Source: Dictyostelium firmibasis (lineage: Eukaryota; Evosea; Eumycetozoa; Dictyosteliales; Dictyosteliaceae). Taken from it: a stretch of DNA of 64,000 nt. Of the stretch, positions 19,616 through 36,080 are shown in pieces. Each line of letters opens with the position of its first letter. Positions within the stretch are counted from its first letter, which is position 1. The translations under genes and the position numbers were made by a program. The stretch covers positions 4,346,001 to 4,410,000 of the forward strand of contig CM069765.1 of the NCBI GenBank assembly GCA_036169595.1. The letters run 5' to 3'. Under the pieces are notes generated by a model, which ran no database searches, was not told where the DNA came from, and saw only the letters and a program-made list of their open reading frames with translations.

Positions 19616-20517
19616 ATGGCTAAAATTTTATTTTCATTAATATTAATTCTCTCTTTATTTTCATTTACATATGGTAAATATTTTTAATTTTTAAAAAAAA
19701 AAAAAAAAATTAAAAAAAACCATCTCTAATCCAAAAAAAAAAAAATATCCTTATGTAAAATTTTTAGCAACATATAATTGTAATAAATTAAATTGTTCCT
19801 CAAAGAATACTAAATGTAGAACATATTCTTGTACAAGTGTAGTTGGATGTTATTATACCGATAAATGTACTAGCCCAGATCTTTGCCACAATGCAGCATG
19901 TAATGCAACAACTGGAAATTGCACTATAACTCCAATTAGTTGTAATGATAATAATCCATGTACTGATGATTTTTGTAATGCAGGATATGGTTGTTATAGT
20001 GTTCCAAATTCTTGTGATCCAGCAGTTATTTGTCAAAAAAGTTGTAATGATAATAATCCATGTACATATGATTTCTGTGATCCTTTAAATATTTGTCGTC
20101 ATTCTGATATAAGTTGTTATGATGGAAATGCTTGTACCTTAGATTCATGTGGTGTTAATGGTTGTACCTTTACTAATATTTCTTGTAATGATAATGGTGT
20201 GTTTTATATCTTTATTTAAAAAAAAAAAAAAAAAAAAAAAAAATAATAATAATAATAATATTTTACTAACCTTTTCTTTTTCAAATATAGATCCATGTAC
20301 AGCTGATTTTTGTTCAATTCAATATGGATGTTATCATGAACCAATTGAATGTTCAATTAAAGTACCATGTAATATCGATTCTGATTGTAATAGAAATAAT
20401 GGATGTGAAACTTTTACTTGTGATTTAACAACAAACACTTGTGACTATTATGCTAAAAATTGTGGTGGTTTGCCATGTATTAACAACCAATGTACAACTG
20501 GTGCAATTTCGAATTAA
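19616..20517 (+). CDS. Secreted cysteine-rich CTDC-repeat protein
   Basis: Three exons (19616-19673, 19768-20196, 20291-20517) encode 237 residues. The first 20 form a clear signal peptide (MAKILFSLILILSLFSFTYA) ending near the first intron. The rest is a series of ~24-residue repeats of the type CNDNNPCTxDFCxxxxGC, the Dictyostelium CTDC repeat found in extracellular matrix proteins of the stalk and slug sheath such as EcmA and EcmB. Cysteines stay paired and evenly spaced throughout. The protein is far shorter than EcmA or EcmB, with about six recognisable units, so it is a small family member rather than a fragment: signal peptide, frame and stop are intact. A structural role in the extracellular matrix is inference from the family. 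Confidence 0.8.
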
Positions 20518-20547
20518 ATATTCACCATTTTTATATTTATTTATTTC

Positions 20548-20578
<31 letters not shown>

Positions 20579-20760
20579 ACCCCAAATAAAAAAGTATCCG
20601 ATTTAAAATTAAAAATCTTAATTTCTTATTTTTTAAAAAAATATTCACCATTTTTTATATATTTATAAAATAAAAAAGAAAAAAAAAAGAATGAAATTTT
20701 TTTTTTTTGAAAATATCTATTTATTTCAAAAAAAAATGTATATATAGGTATTTAAATATT

Positions 20761-23365
20761 TTAATTTCTAAAATCTCTAATTTCATTAATAATTTCATTT
20801 GCTTTTCTTAAAATTTCAATCATAGCTTTACAAGATTTTCTCTTACTAGAGATTTGTGGTGATTCTTCTAATAATTCATCAAATAACTCTTCTTTATAAA
20901 GAGCAGCAACCAATTCATTTTGGATGTGTTCTTTTGACTGGTTGACCAAGAAATGCATAATTGACTTTGGAACTGAATCTTTAACATTCTTTTTAACGAT
21001 ATTAAAATAAGAGATTAAAAGTTCACGAATTAATTCAGTTTCAAACTTCTCTTTACTTGTTAAATCATCTGGTGCTTTAATAATTGATGGCACTTGGTTT
21101 AATTTATCGCCTCTACCATAGAAATCATCTTGATAACGATTATAGCTACTCATACTATTGTTACTGCTACTATTATTATAACTAGTTTTATATTGTGATT
21201 GTTGTGATGACGATGATGATTGTGATGATTGTGATTGACCACCAAAAGTATTATAATTACTGCCATTACTAGAGTTAATTGGAGAGGATGAAGTATTTGA
21301 ACCACTATTACCACCATTGTATTGGCCTAATGATGGATCAGGTGAAGCTCTGAAAAATGATGAAAAGAAAGAACCTTGTTGGTGATCTTGTCTGTTGTTT
21401 GGACCATTTTGTGGGATTGAACTTGGTTTTGATTGATTTGGTGGCATATTGTGTGGACCTTTGTTAAGTTGATTTTGTTGTTGATTTTGTTGTTGTTGAG
21501 CTGGAGGGCCACCTGTAAATTTATTTGGACCATTTGGACCACCTTGTAAGAAAGGATTTGTATTTTGGCCACCACTTTGATTTATATTTTGTTGACTCAT
21601 ATTTTGTTGATTTGAATTCATACTGCTGTTCATATTGTTGGTATTGTTAGTATTGTTGGTATTATTGTTGTTGTTGTTACCACCGTTTTGTTGATTAGCA
21701 TTTTGGGATTGTTGGTATTGATCTTGTAATTGTTGGAGGTGATTTTGTTGTTGTTGTTGTTGTTTTTTATATAGTGATTCAAAGATACCCTCGCCACCTA
21801 CAAAATCTGGATGTGATGTATTGATGAAAGCAGTCTCAATCTTTATGAGATGTTCAATCATTGTTTTGGTTGGTGCTTTATGTTTTTGTAGGAGATTATT
21901 TACTACTTCGATAACTCTTGCCTTGAGATTAATGAAACGTGAGAGTTCTTTAGCTTCCAATTGTGAGACGATTCTTTGGAGCTCATCGTAGACATATTCG
22001 ACACATTGGGCACTTGGTTCCTCTAAACGTACCACCTGTTTCTTTACTAAGAGTTCAAAGGAGATCTCGGGAATGAAGAGGGCAGCTCTTGGACCTGTAG
22101 CATTACGCATTGTAGTTCTAATGTCATTGAGTGAAATGCCTTCCAATGGATCGATATTGTTTACACAATGAGAATAGATCTCATTGAAGATGTAGGAGAT
22201 ACGCGCACCACCATAGAGTTCATTGTTGGAGAGATCAGTGAGTTTACCATCAATGGCATCCTTAAAATTACTACTAAAGATAGTGATGATTTGTAAGAGG
22301 AGAGCACCTTGACTATTCTTTGTGTCATATAAAGGATCACCATAGGTTGCCAATTCGCCTTGAACATCGGATAACATTTTACTGACTTTTACCTTTAAGT
22401 CTGGTAGAGTGTCTCTAATGTGAAACATTAATAATTTATTAAGGGTCTTTGAGAGGTAGGCAGTACCGGAACGAGTTGCAATCGATTTATAGATTGGATG
22501 ATTCTTAAAGTAGAGTACTTCACTCTTTAAAGACTCTCTAATGGATTTCTTTGCGATAATATCCTCTTGACTACGATTGATTACACCAATGAAGCCTAAA
22601 GTCAATGGAATGACACGACCAGTTAATACCTCCATTGCATCGGTACCTTTATCCATTAGATCCAATTTAGTGATGACACCAATGGTTCTCTTACCCTCTG
22701 GGTCAACTTCTTTGGCCAATTGTAAGGCATCAGAGTTTGCTAAATCAGTATTGGCCGGTGTGACGGCAACGATGATTGCGTTTTGTTTCTTTATGTATGC
22801 CATTACCATTCTACGGATTTGTTGTTCAATATCGGTTGGTTGATCTCCAACTGGTACCTTGGTTATACCAGGTAAATCAACCAATGTTAAGTTTACAACA
22901 TGTGGTGAATAGATCTTTAAATTGATTGGTTGTGCTGAAATACCCTTATTCTTTCCTGTCATTCTATCAGTATCACGTATAATCTCCTCTCTAATTTCTG
23001 AGAAATCATAAAACATATCATTTGGTTTATGTAAAAATTCTCCCCATTCTTGTGTTTGTGATCCTTTATAATTTTTTTATAAAATAAAATTAATATACAC
23101 TATTTCATTTTTTTTTATTATTATTATTTTTAAACATACCATCGTCAGCAATTGGCAAATGAGTTAATTGTAAAATTAAAGGTCTTCTTGTTACAATACC
23201 AGAACCTCTTGGTAAAAAATCACGACCAACTATATTCTCAAGTACACTACTTTTACCTGAAGATTGACTACCAACAACAACAATTTGTGGTAAATCCAAT
23301 GGGTCTGATCCTAATGTATTAAATACATCTTGAAGTTTATTAATAACTGGAATTAATTGATCCAT
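20761..23365 (-). CDS. dymA: Dynamin A
   Basis: Two exons (23365-23140, 23063-20761) give about 842 residues. The N-terminal GTPase has G1 GSQSSGKSS (~32-40), the switch region [11 protein letters not shown]3 DLPG, G4 TKLD and then VINRSQ. A middle domain follows. From ~515 to ~740 a Gln/Asn/Ser/Pro-rich stretch replaces the PH and proline-rich domains of animal dynamins. The GTPase effector domain closes the protein ([20 protein letters not shown] to the end). This is the architecture of Dictyostelium dynamin A, a membrane-scission GTPase reported in endosomal, mitochondrial and nuclear-shape phenotypes and in cytokinesis. Size is close to the ~850 residues I recall. The intron falls early, within the GTPase domain. 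Confidence 0.93.
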
Positions 23366-24050
23366 TTATTATATTATGTGTGGGTTATTTATATAGTTTT
23401 AAATTTGTGTGTATGTGCGTGTTTATTTATTTATTTATTTTTTTTTTTTTTTATTGTTTTATTAAAATTTTTGTAATTTTATTTTTTATTTTATTTTATT
23501 TTATTTTATTTTTTTTTCAAAGTTATTATATTACATGCAAAATACTATTTATATTGGATTAAAATTTTTTTTTTTTTTTATTTTTTTTAAAAAAAAAAAT
23601 CTATTTGAACGAATTAAAAAAATAAAAAAAAAAAAATTAAAAAAAAAAATAAAAAAAAAATATAAATAAAAAAAAAAAAAAAAGAAAAAAATTAAAAAAA
23701 TAAAATTTTAAAATTATATAAATATAAACGTTGTATTATTCTCCCAGAAATTTGAGTAAAAAAAAACTCAAAAAATTGCACTTTATGTATTGGTATAACA
23801 AAAATAATAGGGATGAGAAAAATTAATTTCTTTTTTTTTTTTTTTTTTTTTTGTTTGTGTGATTTTTTTTTTCATCTTATTAAATTAAATTATAACCAAT
23901 TATCCAAATAATGCACTACTAAACATTACTTTATAAAAAAAAGTAACAATTTTCATACATTTATTCTTTTTTTTATAGTTATCATTTAGTTAAATTTTTC
24001 TTCTTCCTTTAATAAATCACATCACCTAAATAATTTGAAATGAAAAAACG

Positions 24051-24112
<62 letters not shown>
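24051..24112. repeat. AAT trinucleotide array
   Basis: About 20 copies of AAT outside any intact gene. It directly adjoins the open frame of the neighbouring relic and may once have coded a homopolymer. Confidence 0.9.
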
Positions 24113-24113
<1 letters not shown>

Positions 24114-24119
24114 TCCTGT

Positions 24120-24470
24120 ATTAATAATTTAAATTTATCAATGATGGCATAAAAGGTGTAGATATGCATTACGATTTGGTCATATTTTATATGTCTTGGT
24201 TGTTTATTTGTTAAGGAGTACTCAACATCATCATAATCATCATGGCCATTACGTATACCTTTTAAATAAAGATTATTAATATTTACTTTATCATTTTCAT
24301 ATTTTTCATAAATGTTTAAATGCTCTTTAGCTCTATTTCATTCTATTGTTTATTTTACCAACTATTTTTGATAATGATTCTTTATTGTAGCCAATTACTT
24401 TCGTTACCAACTAGGTATCAGATTTTATTAAAATCGCCAGAAAAAACATTAATTGTTTAATCATCAAAAA
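24120..24470 (-). pseudogene. Unrecognised degenerate coding relic
   Basis: Read on the minus strand, one open stretch gives KVIGYNKESLSKIVGKINNR. After one frame change come NRAKEHLNIYEKYENDKVNI and KGIRNGHDDYDDVEYSLTNK, then QPRHIKYDQIVMHIYTFYAI. Composition is clearly protein-like. Just upstream is another fragment, INVFSGDFNKI, broken by stops. I do not recognise the family; GDFN is also common in LINE-type endonucleases, but that is too short to count. Confidence 0.4.
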
Positions 24471-24489
24471 CAATACAATAATGGAATAT

Positions 24490-24690
<201 letters not shown>

Positions 24691-25290
24691 AAAATTTCAA
24701 AAAAAACTATTTTAATTAAAAAAAAAAAAAAGTTATTCCTTTTTGAGGATATTCTCATAGGGGGTAAATTTTTTTTTTTTTTTTTTTTCTATATTAATGC
24801 AATTTTAAAATATTTTGAAAATAAATAATCCAATATATCCAAATAAGATTTGAATTTGTTTTTGTTTGAATTACAATTATTGCCCAATGTTAAAACTTGG
24901 TTTGAACTTAAATAATTAATATTAATTTTTAAATATCGGTGAAAATATTTTTTCAATGATATATAACGGCTAACAATCTAGAAATCTGACGACTATTAAT
25001 TGTAAATAAATATTCAAAACCTTCAAATAATATTTTTTTATTTTCAAAAAAAAATAAGTTCAGAAAGAGAATATGTTAAAAAAAAAGTAAAAAAATAAAA
25101 AAAAAAAACTTTTTTTATTCAGATAACTTATTTTATTTTTTTATATTTTTGTAGAAACTGCAAAAGATTTTAAAATATTTTATATTGGTTTTTATTTTTA
25201 TTTTAATTTCATTTTAGATCCATTTTTTTATATATTTCGTTCTAAATTTTATTGGGGGTATGAAGTGTTTAATAAATTTTTTATTTTTTT

Positions 25291-26204
25291 GTGATCATTT
25301 TATTAATATAACTATCTACCTATCTTCAATGTCAAAGTGCATAGATAAATCTTTCCTTTCTTTGACATTTGATTAGTACCGATTTATATTAGGCAAACAA
25401 ATCCCTAAAAAATAAAAAAATTACACACAGAACATTAAAGGCTTGTGAAATTTTGAAAGTTTAAACTACATTTAATATCTTTAAAAAATTTCGAAAAAAA
25501 GAGGATTGTTTTTTTATTTAATATTAACTATTGAAGTTTTAATTACCTTTGAAAACCTTTTATAGTTGTTGAATAGTTTTTTGTTTTTAAAAAAGAATGA
25601 ATAAAAAAAAAAAAAAAAAAATTCTTTTTTATACTAAATATTTTAAAATTAAGTTTTTTTAAAAAAAATGATATATTATTAGATGGATTTCCTTTTTGAA
25701 ATAATTCCTAATTTTAAAACTATAGATTCACCCTGTTTTCCCCCAAAAAACTCATTCCTTTTTTAAGGTTACCAATTATAGAAGGGATGATATCTAATTT
25801 TTTATATAAGGAATTAATAGATAATCAATTTCCTTTTTTAATTTAAATTTTCAGTATAAAAAGTTTTTTTTTTATTTTTTATTTTTTATTTTTTATTTTT
25901 TATATTATATTAAAAAAATATAACAATTAATAAATTCAAAAGGTAATAACTATTTTTATCATAAAAAATAATATAAATCCACTAATATTTTTAAAATTTA
26001 AAAAAGAAATAAAATGTAGTTAAAAAATATCTTATTTCCTGGAAAAGTCTTTATTAACACTGTTAAAAATTTTAATATAATAATATAAAATGGGATTTTT
26101 TTGCATAATATAAATTGATACCAATCAGATGTTAAAGAAAGGAAAGATTTATCTATGCACTTTGACATTTATGATAGGTAGAATTATATTAATACATCAA
26201 TCAC
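25291..26204. mobile_element. Inverted-repeat element, possibly a non-autonomous transposon
   Basis: Arms of ~104 bp at 25291-25394 and 26101-26204 are inverted copies of each other. They share a perfect 33-bp core (GTCAAAGTGCATAGATAAAT at 25331, continuing CTTTCCTTTCTTT) and weaker similarity on both sides, extending inward to about 25408 and 26088. The ~700-bp interior is AT-rich with no ORF. Size and structure fit a non-autonomous DNA transposon or an inverted-repeat relic. No target-site duplication was identified by eye. Confidence 0.55.
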
Positions 26205-26845
26205 CAAATTCATTATACTTTATTTTTATCAAAAAAAAAAAAAAAAAAAAATTCCTCTGCCATATCAATTTATTCTAAAATAAAATATTTCAAAATAAAA
26301 TATAATAAATAATATAATACTAAATTTGGTATTAAAACAAAATAAATTGAATAAAATAAAAATAATTAAATAAAAATTTAAATTTTCTCAATTTATTTTC
26401 ACACAATTTTTTTTATACCACAAAGTAATACCTTTATAAATGATTTTAAAAATAAAATATTAAATAATAGGTGAAAGTAAAAATATTCAGCATGGTTTGA
26501 AGGTAGAGAAAAAAATTATAATCATTTTAACAGCTAATAGTTAATTTAAAATTAGTTGTTTAATAACATATTAAAATTTTATTTTTTTTTAATTTTTTTT
26601 CAATTTTTTCAATTTGCAAATCGGCGTACAAAAACAAAAGGAAGGCTTTGGTATCAATCTTTTTTTTTTTTTGAAATTTTATTTTTTTTTATTTTTTATA
26701 TTTTTAAATTAATTTAAAATAAATTTCAAAAGTTGTTGTTTTTTTTTTTTTCAGATTTTTTTTTTCTTTTAAAATTTATTTATTTATTTATTTATTTATT
26801 TATTTTTTTTTTTTTAAAAAATTTAATTGTGATAAAAAGTTTACA

Positions 26846-27693
26846 ATGGCATCAAAGAATAGGAATATAAATAAAAGTAAGAAAAGTAAAGAGTTAAATA
26901 AAAATTCAAGTAATAATAAACATAATCATGATAATAAAAATAATAAAGAAACTGATAGTTTTAGTAATGGTAATAGTAGTTTAGATGATATTAGAAATAA
27001 AGGAGAGATATTTCAATCTATAAATAATATTTTTAATGAATTTAATAGACAAGAAAAAGAAAAAAATGATATAGTTAGAATACCACATAAAATTTGGGAC
27101 AATTATTGGGTGAAAAAAATTATTAGAGTTATTGAAATTATTTTTTGGATTTCATTAGGTTTGGGTACTGCTTATTATACTGATTTAGTTAATGTGGTTT
27201 TATATAGTGAAATTATTAAAAGGTATATAATTTATAATTCATATATGACAAATATTATATTTCAATTTTTTTTTTTTTTTTTTTTTCAAAATTATTAATT
27301 TTTTTTTTTTTTTTAATTTTTCTCTCCTCCCAAGATTATATTTTAATATTGGAATTGTTGGATTGGTAGGATTTATTTCAATTTATATTTATTGTGGTTA
27401 TTTTTCAAAAATTGATGTAAAAAAGAATGATGATGATTGGGAAAAGATTCATCCAAAATTAATTCCAATTGCAACAATTTGTTTAGTAATTTTTTCTTTT
27501 GGGTAATTATTATTTTTATTTTTATTATTATTTTTTTTGTTTTAATTGGAAAATTCTTTTTTTTTTTTTTTTTAATTAAATTAACTTTTTTTTTATTTAT
27601 TTTAGTATAATGATTGGGTGTTGGCCAGTTTGGGGAATTTTAACACCACTTTTATTATTTATTTATTTTGCTTCAATTTCTTATATAATTTAG
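26846..27693 (+). CDS. TMEM128-like four-helix membrane protein
   Basis: Three exons (26846-27222, 27335-27502, 27606-27693) give 210 residues. The first ~85 are polar, Asn/Lys-rich and probably cytosolic. Four hydrophobic helices follow: IIFWISLGLGTAYYT, FNIGIVGLVGFISIYIYCGY, LIPIATICLVIFSFGIMIG, and WGILTPLLLFIYFASISY. The pattern 'Y-T-D / HPKLIPI / W-PVWG-LTPLLLF' matches TMEM128, a small endoplasmic-reticulum membrane protein of unknown function. The frame through both introns is unbroken. The stop is immediately after the last helix. Confidence 0.7.
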
Positions 27694-28428
27694 AATAATA
27701 ATAGTAATATTTATAATAACAATAGTAATTATAATAAATATTAAAAATAATAAGAATAATTATTATTTAAGTATATTTTTTTTAATTAAAAAAAAAAAAG
27801 AAAAAAAATTATTATTATTTCATATAATATTTAAATAAACTATTATTATTTAATTTATATTTAATAAATTATTGATGACAATAATATGTATCAAAGAGTA
27901 GAAGATACAACACAAATGATATGTAGATTGCACCACCCCAGATATTAAAAAAAAAATTTATTAGGATTTTAAATTGATTTCAAAATACAGTTAAAACTTA
28001 GGATTAATACTAGGATTAGAATTTTATTATGCAATTAATGAAGTAGATAATTTAGGTCCAATATAATCATTGTTTAAAATTTTTTTTTTTTATTTTTTTT
28101 TTTTTTTTTATTTTTTTTTTTTATCGAGTTCGACCTAACGAACTCAACAAAAATCTTAGTTTTTTTTCTTTTTTTTCTTTTTTTTCTTTTTTTTCTTTTT
28201 TTTCTTTTTTTTCTTTTTTTTCTTTTTTTTCTTTTTTTTCTTTTTTTTCTTTTTTTTCTTTTTTTTCTTTTTTTTCTTTTTTTTCTTTTTTTTCTTTTTT
28301 TTCTTTTTTTTCTTTTTTTTCTTTTTTTTCTTTTTTTTCTTTTTTTTCTTTTTTTTCTTTTTTTTTCTTTTTTTTCTTTTTTCTTTTTTTTTTTTAAAAT
28401 AAAATTTTTGTTTCTTTAAACGGTCACG
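27694..28428. other. Intergenic with pyrimidine repeat
   Basis: A small membrane-like relic on the minus strand (27869-27945), a 5-bp-stem hairpin (28126-28145) and the 235-bp pyrimidine repeat just before the next start codon. Confidence 0.6.
28161..28395. repeat. C-T8 nonanucleotide repeat
   Basis: About 25 copies of a 9-base unit, one C followed by eight T, with slight phase slips at the right end. It is homopyrimidine on the plus strand and lies 34 bases upstream of the next start codon. Confidence 0.95.
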
Positions 28429-32304
<3,876 letters not shown>

Positions 32305-34977
32305 ATGGAACCAAATATAACCACAGTAACAACTCCACCAATTTCACCAATAAAAGAGGAATGTAATAATAGTAACGAAAACCACAACAACAATCAAAAT
32401 GATACAAACAAATTAAATATAACTTCCAAAACATTGGAAGATTCGAATAAAATAGTGATTGAAAGCAGTATAACAACAGTAATAGTCAGCAATGAAAATA
32501 GTAATAATAATAATAATAATAATAGCAATAATAAAAATAATAATAGTAGTAACAGTAGCAGTGGTAGTATTACCAATAATATAAATAATGAAGATAATAT
32601 AAATAATATAATAAAATTGGAGCCATACCCACATACAACAGGTAAATACCCGATTCATGAAGCAGTTTATAAAAATGATATAGAAACTTTAAAACAATAT
32701 TTTGGTGATGAGAATCTAGTAATTGTAAATAATAATAATAGTAATATTGAGGAGGAAGAAGAGGAAGAAGAGGAAGATGATAATCAACAACACAATACAA
32801 GTATGAATAGTAATGGTGGTAAACCATCAATAAACGATAGAGATGAACAAGGTAGAACACCATTAATGTTTGCAAATACATTGACGACAGCACAATTCCT
32901 ATTGAATAGGGGTGCAAGAATTAATCTACGTGACAGCGAACGTCAAACTGCAATGCATAAAGCATCTACGTACAATATACCAGAGTTATTATCACTCTAT
33001 TTGAATACAGGAGCACACATAAAAAGAGATTTATCAGGTTGTACACCACTTCATATTTGTTCCTATAAAGGTTTTATCAATTGCACTCATATCATGATGG
33101 AGAAAGGTCCAAGAAGAGTAAAAGCTGAAGCACGTGATAAAAAAGGTAAAACTGCACTTCATTATGCCGCAGAATCACCTGAACCCGATGAAATCACTGC
33201 TCAAGTTATTAGCGTTTTAGCTTCAGGTGGTTCATTATTAGATACAAAAGATAGAGTAAGTCAAAAAATTTTATTTACGAATGCATATAAAAATGTATTT
33301 ATTAATTTATATATATATATACATATGTAGGAAAAGAAAACACCATTACATTTTTCAACATTAATGGGTAAAGTTAAATCAGTTAATGTTTTATTAGAGA
33401 AAGGAGCAAATCCAGAAGTAGTGGATATATTTGGAGCATTACCATTACATTATGCAGTTACATGTGTAACTGGTAGAAAGATAGCAAAACAATTGATTGC
33501 AAAAGGATGTAAAGTGAACTCACCAGATAATGTTGGTCAAACTCCGATGTTTTATGCATCGAAATCTGGTCATCCAAAGAATGTTACATCATTGTTGAGA
33601 TTGGGTGGATCTGCAACAGTAAAAGATTATCAAAATCGTACACCACTTCATTTCTCTTTGGATATTGCAAATAGTACGATTAGTTCAATGTTAGTATCAG
33701 CTGGTGCAGATGTTACACTACGTTATCGTTATGGTCAAAAAGGTGAGAGACCAGTCTCGCCAAGAAAAACTTTAAACAATGTACAATGGAAAGGTGAAGG
33801 TAAAACTGGTGGTGCTGGTGATGGATCAAACGATCCTAATGGTGGAAAGAATGAAGAAGAGGAAGAAGAGGAAGAAGAATATATGCATGCCGATATTTAT
33901 GGATTTTTACCAGATGTATCATCAAATGCAGCACAAATGAAGAAATGGAGCGAAATTAAAGAATACTATCAACAATTAATGAAGGAACAAAGAAACAAAG
34001 AGAAAAGAAGAGAAAAGAAATGGGTGAAACTTATAGGAAACAATGGAAAGCGTTCAAAGATGCAAAACTTAGCATGGAAATCGGTACCTGAATCAACTAG
34101 ATCAGTTCTATGGAGATTGGTGTTAAATCCAGATAAAGTAAAGGAGAATGCAAACGTATCATTCGAGCAATTACTCGAGAGAGATTCAGAGTTTGTAAAA
34201 CAGATCGATTTAGATATTGATAGAACCTATAGAAATCATATCATATTTAGAGAGAGATTCAATAGTGGTCAACAGGCTCTATTCAATGTGCTCAAAGCCT
34301 ATAGTATCTACGATACTGAGGTTGGTTATTGTCAAGGTATGAGTAGTATTGCATCATTACTTTTAATGTATATGACAGAGGAGGAGGCATTTTGGTGTTT
34401 AGTAGCTTTAATGGAGAGTGATAAATTCCAATTCCGTGGTCTTTTCTTACCATCGTTCCCGCTACTCTATAGGAACTATGCAATTCATGAGCAATTACTT
34501 CATGAAGAATTACCAAAGGTTGCGTCGAATTTTGGTGTTGAAGGTATAACATTCAGTATGTATGCAACTAAATGGTTCTTGACCATATTCTCTGGTAATA
34601 TCCCTTTCCCTTTGTTGGTTAGATTTTGGGATTTGGTTATGTTACACGGCTATTTCATTGTTCATACTTTGATCCTTCATGTATTACGTACCTACGAATC
34701 AACATTGGCAAAAGATCCTTTCGAAAAGATCTTAAACTTCTTTTCGAATCTAGACTCTATCGAGATCGATGTCTATAGTTTTATAAAGTCTGCAAAGAAA
34801 CATAAAATCACCGAAAAAAGAATAACAAAATTGGGTCAAAAATATGATATGCAACAACAAAATCAGCATATGTTACCTTCTTCATTTAATGTACCACGTT
34901 CAAGCTCAAAACAAAATTTACACTCAACAAGTAGTAGTTCAAGTTCAATTAGTACAAATATTCAACAATTAAATTAA
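32305..34977 (+). CDS. Ankyrin-repeat TBC (Rab GAP) protein
   Basis: Two exons (32305-33255, 33331-34977) give 865 residues. After an Asn/Ser-rich start come about nine ankyrin repeats (residues ~110-475), for example GRTPLMFANTLTTAQFLLNR and KTPLHFSTLMGKVKSVNVLL. A Glu-rich linker and a basic coiled coil lead into a TBC domain (~560-790) that begins SVPESTRSVLWRLVL. The two catalytic fingers are present: arginine in IDLDIDRTYRNH (~608) and glutamine in VGYCQGMSS (~647). TBC domains with both fingers speed GTP hydrolysis on Rab proteins, so this should be an active Rab GAP in membrane traffic, with the ankyrin array for partner binding. The Rab target cannot be told from sequence. The C-terminus is Ser/Gln-rich. 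Confidence 0.9.
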
Positions 34978-35097
34978 ATTATATTAAAATTATATTAAAT
35001 TAAATAATAAAAAAAAAAAGTATTAAATAATAAAAAAAAATAAAATTTAATAAACATAGACATTAAGAATTTAAAAAATATTTAAATAAGCCATATA

Positions 35098-36024
35098 TTA
35101 TTTATTATTTATCATTGAATTATAATCTTTATAAACTATTGCACCACTTGGAATATTATTATAAGGGAATCGATAATTTTGAAGATAAACTTTTTTAATT
35201 GTATTTGGTATATTAACGATTTGTCTTCTGGTATTGAATAAACAAAGCCATTTTACAGTTGATGGAATAATAATATGCTGATTAAATCCATCACGTAAAA
35301 ATAAATTTCTAACACTACTTCCAATTGATACAGGTGACCTTATATCGAATAAATGAAGATCCTTAATATTCTTTGAAAATACTCTTTCCATTGGTAGACA
35401 AAAACCATCATGAAGAAATAACTCCAATAAATTAATTGGTGTTTGAATCGATTGAACTTTAATATCATATAGATGTAATTCTCTAATTGAGTTTGGTATT
35501 GGGAAACCTTCGAGTGAAAAACCATCGTGAATGTGTAAAATTGAAATTTTACTTGTTACTTGATTTTTATTTTCATATAACGATAATAATGATGCTCCTG
35601 ATGATACTGGTCGTGAAAGTGATTGGGTAATTTTATATAAATGTAAGATTGATACAGTTTTTGGTAATAAATGATAATCTAATTTCAATGAACAACCATC
35701 ATGAAGATGTAGTTCAGTTAAAAAACCACCATAGGTTGTAATGGAACCAGATAATACAATATTACCAATGTGAAGAGTTTTTATTGATATTGGTACATGG
35801 ATTTCATGTTTAAATCCATCTAAGAGGATCAATGTATCTACTTCAGTATTTATTAACCATTCATTTAACATTGACCAATTTCCATTAAAATCATTTCCTA
35901 ATGATATTGATTTGGTTTTACTTTTAATAATTTCAAGACCATTTACATATTTAAAACTATTTTGGTTAAGCATAAATAAAATTTCACAATTTTGTTGTTG
36001 ATGATGATTTTGTAGCATATGTGG

Positions 36025-36080
<56 letters not shown>

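Noticed and set aside
24400-24440. LINE endonuclease (SGDFN)
   Set aside because: Only a handful of residues match, with stops on both sides and no reverse transcriptase nearby.
28120-28150. tRNA T-arm (GAGTTCG…CGAACTC)
   Set aside because: No acceptor, D or anticodon stems around it. No convincing tRNA gene was found anywhere in the window by eye.
28160-28400. CRISPR-like array
   Set aside because: The 9-base unit has no spacers; it is a simple tandem repeat in a eukaryotic genome.
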